A stretch of DNA of 7,945 nt from Solobacterium sp. (GTDB taxonomy: Bacteria; Bacillota_I; Bacilli_A; Erysipelotrichales; Erysipelotrichaceae). A program made the translations under genes and the position numbers. Location: the NCBI GenBank assembly GCA_017419465.1, contig JAFOLE010000168.1, positions 1 through 7,945 on the forward strand, given 5' to 3'. Numbering within the stretch: the stretch's first letter is position 1; each line of letters opens with the position of its first letter. The notes beneath the pieces are model-generated. The model worked only from the letters and a program-made list of their open reading frames with translations. It did no database searches and was not told where the DNA came from. Below are positions 1 through 5,452 of the stretch, one piece after another.

Positions 1-248
1 ATCGCAATAATGGATGTCATCACCTTGGTAAGACTGGCAGGATACATCTGTTCTTCCGAACGCCGGTCAATCAGTGTCTGCCCGGTATCCGGATCGATCA
101 GGTATACGTAATCACAGTGAAGATCCAGCTCTTCCATGGGTTTATAAGTCGAAGGATCCTGCTGTTCTGTCGGCTCCTGCACACCGGTACAGCCCGCCAT
201 AAGCGTGCCGGTCAGTACCGCGGTGAGAAGTGTTTTAAAAACTTTCAT
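1..248 (-). CDS. Lipoprotein D-alanyl-D-alanine carboxypeptidase (PBP, peptidase S11), N-terminal part
   Basis: This is the first 82 codons of a gene read leftwards; its 3' part lies outside the window. It starts with a short positively charged segment (MKVFK), a hydrophobic stretch and the lipobox LMAGC, with the lipidated cysteine at residue 20. That predicts a lipoprotein anchored to the outer face of the membrane. A polar linker follows. Residues 46-63 (DYVYLIDPDTGQTLIDRR) match the first strands of S11 carboxypeptidases. PASLTKVMT at residues 70-78 holds the active-site SxxK motif (Ser72, Lys75) that opens this family's catalytic domain. Such enzymes trim the terminal D-Ala from peptidoglycan stem peptides. 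The later SxN and KTG motifs cannot be checked here. The start is ATG at 246-248, because it gives a complete signal peptide. No Shine-Dalgarno sequence precedes it; an in-frame TTG lies directly upstream. The family call is firm; exact PBP subtype is not resolvable. Confidence 0.88.
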   Translation of the reverse strand, partial: MKVFKTLLTAVLTGTLMAGCTGVQEPTEQQDPSTYKPMEELDLHCDYVYLIDPDTGQTLIDRRSEEQMYPASLTKVMTSIIA

Positions 249-255
249 CAAAAAA

Positions 256-284
256 AGTATATATGATTTGACGAAATCAATGAA
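256..284 (-). promoter_or_regulatory. Possible promoter of the carboxypeptidase gene
   Basis: On the minus strand TTCATT (279-284) and TATACT (256-261) are separated by 17 bases. The predicted transcription start falls at or just before the ATG at 248, so the mRNA would be leaderless or nearly so. This fits the missing ribosome binding site. The -35 box is weak, and the element overlaps the tRNA promoter on the other strand. Confidence 0.4.
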
Positions 285-295
285 CCTGTTATAAT
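268..295 (+). promoter_or_regulatory. Promoter of tRNA-Leu
   Basis: TTGACG (268-273) and a perfect TATAAT (290-295) are separated by 16 bases. The -10 box ends 10 bases before the first base of the tRNA, so the primary transcript would carry only a very short 5' leader. This is a near-consensus housekeeping sigma factor promoter. Confidence 0.8.
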
Positions 296-305
296 ATCAA
301 AGCAC

Positions 306-386
306 GCACCAGTGGTGGAATGGCAGACACGTACGCTTGAGGGGCGTATGAAGAGATTCGTGCAGGTTCAAGTCCTGTCTGGTGCA
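306..386 (+). tRNA. tRNA-Leu (anticodon GAG)
   Basis: The full cloverleaf can be folded by eye. The acceptor stem GCACCAG (306-312) pairs with CTGGTGC (379-385), followed by discriminator A386. The anticodon stem TACGC (332-336) pairs with GCGTA (344-348) around the loop TTGAGGG, with anticodon GAG at 339-341, which reads CUC and CUU leucine codons. A long variable arm (about 349-361, GAA paired to TTC) marks a class II tRNA, as expected for leucine. The T arm GCAGG-TTCAAGT-CCTGT spans 362-378. The bases after A386 are CTG, so CCA is not encoded and must be added after transcription. The gene is a single-tRNA unit with its own promoter and terminator. Confidence 0.96.
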
Positions 387-394
387 CTGAGTTG

Positions 395-427
395 AAACGC
401 ATGTCTGAAGGGATATGCGTTTTTCTT
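395..427 (+). terminator. Intrinsic terminator after tRNA-Leu
   Basis: AAACGCATGTCT (395-406) pairs with GGATATGCGTTT (411-422) around a GAAG tetraloop. The stem is 12 bp with two G-U pairs, and a T-rich tract runs to 427. It starts 8 bases after the tRNA ends. Confidence 0.85.
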
Positions 428-551
428 ATGTTACCTGGATAAGTAGATCTTCTGTATCGCGGAACAGCAGTGCATGATTCACAGAATTCCGGCATTTTTT
501 GAGGGAAATCGAAGATTTCCGGCTGAAACAGCCGCAGATTGAGGGTTTCGG
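428..551. other. Intergenic region with tandem hairpins upstream of typA
   Basis: No protein gene is supported here. The stretch contains two adjacent perfect hairpins: GGAAATC-GAA-GATTTCC (504-520) and GGCTG-AAA-CAGCC (521-533). A weaker possible stem pairs CGGAA (460-464) with TTCCG (487-491) and is followed by a run of six T (495-500), which could act as a back-up terminator. TTCCGGC occurs twice (487-493 and 517-523). The block ends just before the typA promoter, so it may be regulatory, but no known element is recognised. Confidence 0.4.
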
Positions 552-580
552 TTGTCAAAAGAGGGCTTGGACAATATAAT
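552..580 (+). promoter_or_regulatory. Promoter of typA
   Basis: TTGTCA (552-557) and a perfect TATAAT (575-580) are separated by 17 bases. Transcription would start near 587, leaving a leader of about 20 bases that contains the ribosome binding site. Confidence 0.78.
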
Positions 581-605
581 TATTAAGTTTTGAGGGTGAA
601 GGACT

Positions 606-2450
606 ATGATGGATTATCAGAAGATTATTAATATAGCAGTTATCGCACACGTCGATGCAGGTAAATCAACACTGGTAGATGCGTTTCTCAAGCAGAGCCA
701 TGTGTTCAAGGACAACGAGAAAGTCGTGGACTGTGTCATGGATTCCAATGCCCTGGAACGGGAGCGCGGAATTACGATCTATTCCAAGAACTGCTCGGTA
801 ACTTATAAGGATTATAAGATTAATATCGTGGACACTCCGGGTCACGCGGACTTCTCCTCGGAAGTAGAACGTATCATCAAGACAGTTGATACGGTTATTC
901 TTCTGGTTGACTCCAGTGAAGGCCCGATGCCGCAGACACGTTTCGTTCTTCAGAAGAGCCTGGAAATCGGTCTTCGTCCGATCCTTCTGATCAACAAGAT
1001 GGACAAGCCGGATCAGCGCGCGGATGAAGTCATCGATGAAGTTTATGATCTCTTCCTCGATCTCAATGCGGCAGATGATCAGCTGGACTTCCCGATCCTC
1101 TACGGTGTCGCCCGGCAGGGAATTGTCCGCTATGACTGGAATGCGGATACCAACGAAGACATCACACCGCTGTTTGAAACGATCATCCATCACGCACAGG
1201 CATATCCGAACCTGATGGAAGAAAATGTTCAGATGCAGGTATGTGCACTTGCATACGACGACTATATCGGCCGTCTCGGTATCGGCCGTATCTACTCCGG
1301 TACGCTGAAGGAAGCGACCACCTATGATGTCTGTAACAAGGCAGGCAAGAGCGGAAAGGGAAAGACAAACCAGATCTTTGTGTATAAGGGACTCAGCCGT
1401 GTTGCGGTTCCCGAAGCACAGTGCGGTGAAATCGTCATGATTTCCGGTATTCCCGATATCTCCATCGGTGATACGCTCTGCCCGGAAGGGGCACCGGATC
1501 CGATGCCGATCATCAAGATCGAAGAACCGACGCTTTCCATGAACTTCATGGTCAACGACAGTCCGTTTGCCGGACAGGTCGGCAAGTACGTTACCTCCCG
1601 CAACATCCGCGAGCGTCTCGAAAAAGAACTTGAGGTCAATGTCGGTCTCAAGGTAGAGGAAACAGATTCCACCGATACCTTCAAGGTCAGCGGCCGCGGT
1701 GAGCTGCATCTTACGATCCTTCTGGAACAGATGCGCCGTGAAGGCTTTGAGGTCGCCGTATCAAGACCGGAGGTCATTCTGAAGAAGATCGACGGCGTCA
1801 CCTGTGAACCGATCGAGGAAGTCGTCTGCGATGTCCCGAATGAATACAGCGGCACGGTTATTTCTGCTCTGAATATCCGCAAGGGTATGTTGCAGAACAT
1901 GGAAGATGAGGGAACCTATACCCGGATCACCTATACCGTACCGACCCGCGGTCTGATCGGTTACCGCAGTGATTTCATCAACACGACACACGGTGAAGGA
2001 ACGATGGTTCAGCGTCTGTATGGCTATGAGCCGTGGAAGGGTGACATCCCGCAGCGTGAGAACGGTGCGCTGATTTCAACCGAAACCGGCGGCGCCATGA
2101 CCTATGCACTCTGGAACATCCAGGAGCGCGGCCAGCTGTTCATCGGTGCGCAGACACCGGTCTATGAAGGAATGATCATCGGTGTTTCCGCAAAGAACCG
2201 CGACATGACGGTCAATCCGATCAAAAACAAGAAGATGACCGCCGTGCGTTCCACCGGCAACGATGAGGCGATGAAACTGGTTCCGCCGCGTATCCTCACG
2301 CTGGAACAGGCAATTGAGTTCATCAACGATGATGAGCTTGTCGAAATCACGCCGAATGATATCCGGGTGCGCAAGAAGTATCTGACGATCATCGACCGCA
2401 GACGCCATGCACGTGAGCTTGGCAAGCTGGAAGACGAAGACGCAGACTGA
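606..2450 (+). CDS. typA: Ribosome-associated translational GTPase TypA/BipA
   Basis: The product is 614 residues, close to the usual ~607-615. The N-terminal GTPase domain shows G1 AHVDAGKS (14-21), G2 ERGIT (53-57), G3 DTPGH (76-80, His80 being the position of the catalytic histidine) and G4 NKMD (130-133). DAADQLDFP-type residues around 154-163 are typical of TypA. EF-G-like beta-barrel and domain III/V regions follow, then the TypA-specific C-terminal domain (for example TVPTRGLIGYRSDF and the RILTLEQAIEFINDDELVEITP segment). TypA binds the ribosome in the GTP form and supports 50S assembly and growth under stress or cold. G1 reads VDAGKS rather than the VDHGKT of E. coli BipA. Two start codons are in tandem: ATG 606 sits 9 bases after GAGGG (592-596), while ATG 609 sits 5 bases after AAGGA (599-603). 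The true start may therefore be one codon later. It is monocistronic, with its own promoter and terminator. Confidence 0.97.
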   Translation: MMDYQKIINIAVIAHVDAGKSTLVDAFLKQSHVFKDNEKVVDCVMDSNALERERGITIYSKNCSVTYKDYKINIVDTPGHADFSSEVERIIKTVDTVILLVDSSEGPMPQTRFVLQKSLEIGLRPILLINKMDKPDQRADEVIDEVYDLFLDLNAADDQLDFPILYGVARQGIVRYDWNADTNEDITPLFETIIHHAQAYPNLMEENVQMQVCALAYDDYIGRLGIGRIYSGTLKEATTYDVCNKAGKSGKGKTNQIFVYKGLSRVAVPEAQCGEIVMISGIPDISIGDTLCPEGAPDPMPIIKIEEPTLSMNFMVNDSPFAGQVGKYVTSRNIRERLEKELEVNVGLKVEETDSTDTFKVSGRGELHLTILLEQMRREGFEVAVSRPEVILKKIDGVTCEPIEEVVCDVPNEYSGTVISALNIRKGMLQNMEDEGTYTRITYTVPTRGLIGYRSDFINTTHGEGTMVQRLYGYEPWKGDIPQRENGALISTETGGAMTYALWNIQERGQLFIGAQTPVYEGMIIGVSAKNRDMTVNPIKNKKMTAVRSTGNDEAMKLVPPRILTLEQAIEFINDDELVEITPNDIRVRKKYLTIIDRRRHARELGKLEDEDAD

Positions 2451-2458
2451 GGACAGAC

Positions 2459-2483
2459 AAAAAGGGCAGAGATGCCCTTTTTA
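2459..2483 (+). terminator. Intrinsic terminator after typA
   Basis: AAAAAGGGCA (2459-2468) pairs perfectly with TGCCCTTTTT (2473-2482) around a GAGA tetraloop, 8 bases after the typA stop. The A-tract/T-tract symmetry lets it work on both strands. A second AAAAAGGGC copy (2490-2498) can pair with the same GCCCTTTTT and form a competing hairpin. Confidence 0.9.
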
Positions 2484-2626
2484 TGTATAAAAAAGGGCGT
2501 CATTTTGCCCACTTAATCAGTATAGCATATTTCAACGAGAATGTAAGGGGTTTCAAAAACCCGCATTATCGGTTATCAAGAATGTGAAGAAGGATTTACG
2601 AAACATAATGATCCGGGAGGTAATAC

Positions 2627-2662
2627 ATGGGACCGGGAATTCATGGAGGCAGAGCCGTCTGA
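2627..2662 (+). CDS. Possible 11-codon small ORF with strong ribosome binding site
   Basis: ATG at 2627-2629 follows GGGAGG (2615-2620) with a 6-base spacer, the strongest translation-start-like signal between typA and the DJ-1 gene. The reading frame is MGPGIHGGRAV and stops at TGA 2660-2662, inside the 2644-2678 hairpin. It could be a leader peptide or a chance match in a structured RNA. There is no homology argument at this length. Confidence 0.2.
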   Translation: MGPGIHGGRAV

Positions 2663-2968
2663 ACCGGACGAGCCTGCGTTAACAAACCAATACGTCTGCA
2701 ATGCGGTACAAGTGATCCAGCGACGAGCACACAACGTGTTGTTCCGAACACCTTGCGGAAAGGATGCTTGAGGGTGGTGCCGATCCATCCGGGCAGGAAT
2801 TTCGAAGGTGGATTCGCTGATAAAGCACGAATTTAGTTTCCTGGAATGTAACGGAACACAGCAGATCATTTTGAATAATACCTCCTTATCACCGAGATTC
2901 AAATGTGGTTCAAAGTCGACGAAGGACACACAAGGGCCGCACCTGAACGCAGACAGAACGAGAAGCAC

Positions 2969-3001
2969 GAGATCCGCAGGTAATGCGGGTCTCTTCTTTT
3001 T
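2969..3001 (+). terminator. Intrinsic terminator upstream of the DJ-1 gene
   Basis: GAGATCCGCA (2969-2978) pairs with TGCGGGTCTC (2984-2993) around a GGTAA loop. The stem is 10 bp with one T-G pair, followed by TTCTTTTT (2994-3001). No plus-strand protein gene precedes it closer than typA, which already has its own terminator. It therefore most likely ends an RNA made from the 2500-2970 region. Confidence 0.85.
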
Positions 3002-3045
3002 GGCGCAGAAGAGGAAAGACCACCTTTTAGAAGAAGAACCGCGCT

Positions 3046-3059
3046 TATAATGTTATAAT
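3046..3059 (+). promoter_or_regulatory. Extended -10 promoter for the DJ-1/hydrogenase gene group
   Basis: Two TATAAT boxes lie 2 bases apart (3046-3051 and 3054-3059). The second is preceded by TGT (3051-3053) and forms the extended -10 pattern TGnTATAAT, which explains the lack of a recognisable -35 box. Transcription would start near 3066, leaving a leader of less than 20 bases before the gene at 3084. Confidence 0.7.
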
Positions 3060-3083
3060 TTTAAAAAGTAAAGGAGACGCATT

Positions 3084-3659
3084 ATGAGATGCGCGATTTT
3101 TCTTGCGAAAGGATTTGAGGACTGCGAAGGCCTGATCACAATTGACATGCTGAGAAGAGCGGGAATCCCTGTGGATTCCGTCTCGATCACGGATGATCTG
3201 ATTGTGGAGACTTCGCATGGCGTTCGCCTGTTCGCAGACAAGACATGGAAGGAAATCGATCCTTCCGAGTATGACGTATTGATTCTACCGGGCGGTAAAG
3301 CCGGCACGATGAACCTGGACGCGTTTGAATCGCTGAGGAATGCCCTGAAGGCACACTTCGAAAGCGGAAAACTGACCTGTGCAATCTGTGCGGCACCGTC
3401 TGTGCTCGGTCATCTTGGAATACTGAACGGAAAACATTACACAAGTTTCCCGGATTTTGCCAGTGACGCTTACGGCGGTATCTATGAGAAGGAACTTGCG
3501 GTGGAAGACGGAAATGTCATTACCGGCAGGGGAATGGGTGCCACCATCGAGTTTGCGAGACTGATCATCCGCCGGCTCACGGATGATGCGGTGATGCGGA
3601 AGCTGGAGTACGGAATGCAGTACGAACACAGTTTCCGGACACTTGAAAAACCGGAATAA
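3084..3659 (+). CDS. DJ-1/PfpI (ThiJ) family protein
   Basis: The product has 191 residues, almost the length of human DJ-1 (189). The family's core features are visible: N-terminal strand MRCAIFLAKGFEDCEG with the conserved acidic residue at Glu15, YDVLILPGG (63-71), the nucleophile elbow AICAAPSVLG with Cys102, and TGRGMGATIEFA (147-158), matching the Arg-Gly region that lines the DJ-1 pocket. Members of the YajL/DJ-1 branch handle methylglyoxal (glyoxalase III activity), and a disputed protein deglycase role has been proposed; some act as redox-sensitive chaperones. The exact substrate here cannot be read from sequence. Start ATG 3084 follows AAAGGAG (3070-3076) with an ideal 7-base spacer. 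Only 32 bases separate it from the hydrogenase downstream, with no terminator visible, so the two are probably co-transcribed. The cytoplasm is the expected location, as no signal peptide is seen. Confidence 0.92.
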   Translation: MRCAIFLAKGFEDCEGLITIDMLRRAGIPVDSVSITDDLIVETSHGVRLFADKTWKEIDPSEYDVLILPGGKAGTMNLDAFESLRNALKAHFESGKLTCAICAAPSVLGHLGILNGKHYTSFPDFASDAYGGIYEKELAVEDGNVITGRGMGATIEFARLIIRRLTDDAVMRKLEYGMQYEHSFRTLEKPE

Positions 3660-3691
3660 CACGTAAGAAGGAAGAAGGAGAAAAACTGATT

Positions 3692-5164
3692 ATGTCCAAT
3701 ATGTTTACCCATGAATCACGGCAGTTCAAATTCGATATTCTCGTGAATATCTGCCGTCAGGCCTTTAAGGGGGAAGTTGTGGAAGATGATGTTCAGGCAT
3801 ATGCCCGCAATCTTGTTTCCCTGGAAGGTCCGCGTTACCGTTGCTGTGTATACAAGGAGCGTGAAGTACTCCGTCAGCGTGTCCGTCTTGCGATGGGCAA
3901 GATGGCGCGTGAGGAGATCGAACCGAATCCCCGCCAGATCATTCATGTCATCGATGCGGCCTGTGACGGCTGTTCGATCAAGAAGATCCGTGTGACGGAC
4001 AACTGCCGCAAATGCATGGCCAAGAGCTGCCTTGCGGCGTGCCGGTTCGGCGCGATCCACATCGGAAATGTCCGCAGTGAAATCGACTACACCAAGTGTA
4101 AGGAATGCGGCGCCTGCGCAAGAGCCTGCCCGTACAGCGCAATCGTCGTAACAGAGCGTCCGTGCTATGCACACTGCCCGGTCCAGGCAATCAGCTGGGA
4201 TTCCAACAACATCGCGGTCATCGATGAGAAGAAGTGCATCAACTGCGGTCAGTGTGAGAATGCCTGCCCGTTCGGCGCAATCGAGGATGTTTCCTGGGTC
4301 GTACCAGTTATCAAGGCAATCAAGATGGGTACGGAAGTCTACGCCATCGTGGCACCGTCCATTCAGGGACAGTTTGAGAATGCGACCATTCCGCAGGTGC
4401 TCAAGAGTGTTGAAATGCTCGGCTTTACCAAGTGCGAAGAAGTCGCAATCGGTGCTGATGCGGTCGCGGAATTTGAATACCAGGAACTGGCAGAGCATAA
4501 GAAGAGCGGTGCACCGATGACCACATCGTGCTGCCCGGGATTCGTAAACATGCTGAGAATTCATTTCCCGAAACTCTACAAGGAAAACAAATCCACAACG
4601 GTTACCCCGATGGAAGCTCTCGCAAGACGCATCAAGCGGGACCATCCGGATGCCGGTGTCGTCTTCATCGGACCGTGCCTTGCCAAGAAGCAGGAAGCGA
4701 TGGAAGACTACAGCGTCGTGGACTACGTTCTGACCTATGAAGAACTTGCGGCGATGCTGATTTCCAAAGGAATTAACCCGGAAGAAATCGAAGCGACCGA
4801 AGCGGAATACCCGTCTGTCTTCGGACGTAACTTCGCATTCAGCGGTGGTGTTGCACAGGCTGTCGCAGAAGCCGCAAAAGAACATAACGACGGTCCGTAT
4901 ACCGCATTCATGGCCAACGGCGCAATGGAATGCAAGAAGCAGCTCCAGATCATGCAGGCAGGCAAGTTCACCTTCGATATCCTCGAAGGCATGTGCTGCC
5001 CGGGCGGCTGTATTGCAGGCCCCGGTACCATCTCGGATGCCGTGCAGGTAAAGGGACGCATGGCCAAGGAAAACATGACAACCGACAAGAAGACCATTCA
5101 GAAGTCACTCGAGATCTTCTCGTTTGACAATGTCGATATGGAAGTCGGAAAACACGTGGAATAA
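3692..5164 (+). CDS. [FeFe] hydrogenase, group B-like
   Basis: The protein has 490 residues. The N-terminal third carries 16 cysteines in four sets: 91/94/105/108, 113/117/136/139, 142/146/158/162 and 182/185/188/192. The CxxCxxCxxxCP patterns at 136-146 and 182-192 are ferredoxin-like, and in total the set could hold up to four [4Fe-4S] clusters. The catalytic H-cluster domain follows with L1 TTSCCPGF (277-284), L2 GPCLAKKQE (327-335) and L3 LEGMCCPGGCIAGP (431-444). Cluster-binding cysteines are Cys281, Cys329, Cys436 and Cys440, and the proton-relay cysteine Cys280 is kept. GPC replaces the MPC of group A, and the L3 methionine is kept. This pattern and the unusual N-terminus fit group B. 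The reaction is reversible H2 formation with reduced ferredoxin-type donors, in the cytoplasm; group B enzymes are little studied. Start ATG 3692 follows AAGGAG (3675-3680) with an 11-base spacer. HydEFG maturases must be encoded elsewhere. Confidence 0.93.
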   Translation: MSNMFTHESRQFKFDILVNICRQAFKGEVVEDDVQAYARNLVSLEGPRYRCCVYKEREVLRQRVRLAMGKMAREEIEPNPRQIIHVIDAACDGCSIKKIRVTDNCRKCMAKSCLAACRFGAIHIGNVRSEIDYTKCKECGACARACPYSAIVVTERPCYAHCPVQAISWDSNNIAVIDEKKCINCGQCENACPFGAIEDVSWVVPVIKAIKMGTEVYAIVAPSIQGQFENATIPQVLKSVEMLGFTKCEEVAIGADAVAEFEYQELAEHKKSGAPMTTSCCPGFVNMLRIHFPKLYKENKSTTVTPMEALARRIKRDHPDAGVVFIGPCLAKKQEAMEDYSVVDYVLTYEELAAMLISKGINPEEIEATEAEYPSVFGRNFAFSGGVAQAVAEAAKEHNDGPYTAFMANGAMECKKQLQIMQAGKFTFDILEGMCCPGGCIAGPGTISDAVQVKGRMAKENMTTDKKTIQKSLEIFSFDNVDMEVGKHVE

Positions 5165-5197
5165 TTACCATTCACAGGAGTTCAAAGGAGAATAATT

Positions 5198-5452
5198 ATG
5201 GTAAACGTTGAGATTTGTATTGGAAGTGCCTGCTATGTAAAAGGCAGCAGTCAGGTAGTAAATGATCTGAACGCTCTCATCAAGGAAAAAGGCTGGGAAG
5301 ATAAGATCGCCGTTAAGGGTTCCTTCTGTATGAAAGCCTGCCAGAATCATATTGGACTCGGCATCCGCATCAACGGCCGTCAGATTGAGGGAGTAACTGC
5401 CCAGAATGCGCGTGAGATTCTTGATCGTGAACTCAGCGCTGCCCTCGCATGA
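5198..5452 (+). CDS. Thioredoxin-like [2Fe-2S] ferredoxin (NuoE/HydC-like)
   Basis: This 84-residue protein matches the thioredoxin-fold [2Fe-2S] domain found in NuoE and in the small subunits of multimeric hydrogenases. Four cysteines are placed as expected for the cluster: Cys7 and Cys12 in CIGSACYVKGS, and Cys44 and Cys48 in GSFCMKACQNHIG. It lacks the N-terminal helical part of full-length NuoE, so it is a stand-alone carrier. Start ATG 5198 follows a perfect AAAGGAG (5184-5190) at 7 bases. The gene lies 33 bases after the hydrogenase and its stop overlaps the start of the next gene by 4 bases (ATGA at 5449-5452). A role as electron shuttle or partner of one of the two hydrogenases is inferred from this context. 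Which one it serves is not shown by the sequence. Confidence 0.9.
   Translation: MVNVEICIGSACYVKGSSQVVNDLNALIKEKGWEDKIAVKGSFCMKACQNHIGLGIRINGRQIEGVTAQNAREILDRELSAALA

Larger units (their letters stand above)
2484..3001 (+). ncRNA. Candidate structured non-coding RNA region (family not recognised)
   Basis: No credible protein gene lies between typA and the DJ-1 gene. The stretch ends in a strong intrinsic terminator (2969-3001), which implies an upstream transcript on the plus strand. Local hairpins visible by eye include GGGTTT-CAA-AAACCC (2548-2562); GGC/GCC plus CGTC/GACG (2644-2678); TTCCG/CGGAA (2742-2760); GGGTGG/CCATCC with a 7-base loop (2772-2790); and a 9-bp stem with a two-base bulge and GATAA loop (2810-2834). 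Seven-base long-range complements also exist (2616-2622 with 2879-2885; 2674-2680 with 2946-2952), but matches of that length are expected by chance in 500 bases. No convincing promoter was found; the true 5' end could lie anywhere from about 2520 to 2610. RNase P RNA, tmRNA and SRP RNA signatures were looked for and not seen. It could instead be degraded DNA. Confidence 0.42.

Noticed and set aside
289..558. Minus-strand reading frame of 89 codons
   Set aside because: It runs through the tRNA-Leu gene and its terminator; the QTGLEPARISSYAPQAYVSAIPPLV-like tail is the familiar translation of an antisense tRNA-Leu, not a protein.
666..1709. Long minus-strand frame (347 codons) opposite typA
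   Set aside because: Shadow of a highly conserved gene on the other strand; no start signal and no recognisable domain.
2771..2782. AGGGTGGTGCCG resembling the T-box motif (AGGGUGGNACCGCG)
   Set aside because: The match is imperfect, the terminator is about 200 bases away instead of adjacent, and the downstream gene is neither a tRNA synthetase nor an amino acid gene. It fits better as the 5' arm of a local hairpin (2772-2790).
2576..2968. Minus-strand frame of 130 codons in the orphan region
   Set aside because: Rich in Cys, Ser and His without any domain or a good ribosome binding site; it lies antisense to the candidate RNA. Kept open only in the sense that a protein search could overturn this.
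2808..3050. Plus-strand frame of 80 codons
   Set aside because: It reads straight through the intrinsic terminator hairpin and into the next promoter, and has no Shine-Dalgarno site or domain.
3716..4885. Long minus-strand frame (389 codons) opposite the group B hydrogenase
   Set aside because: Shadow frame caused by codon usage of the real gene; no start signal or domain.
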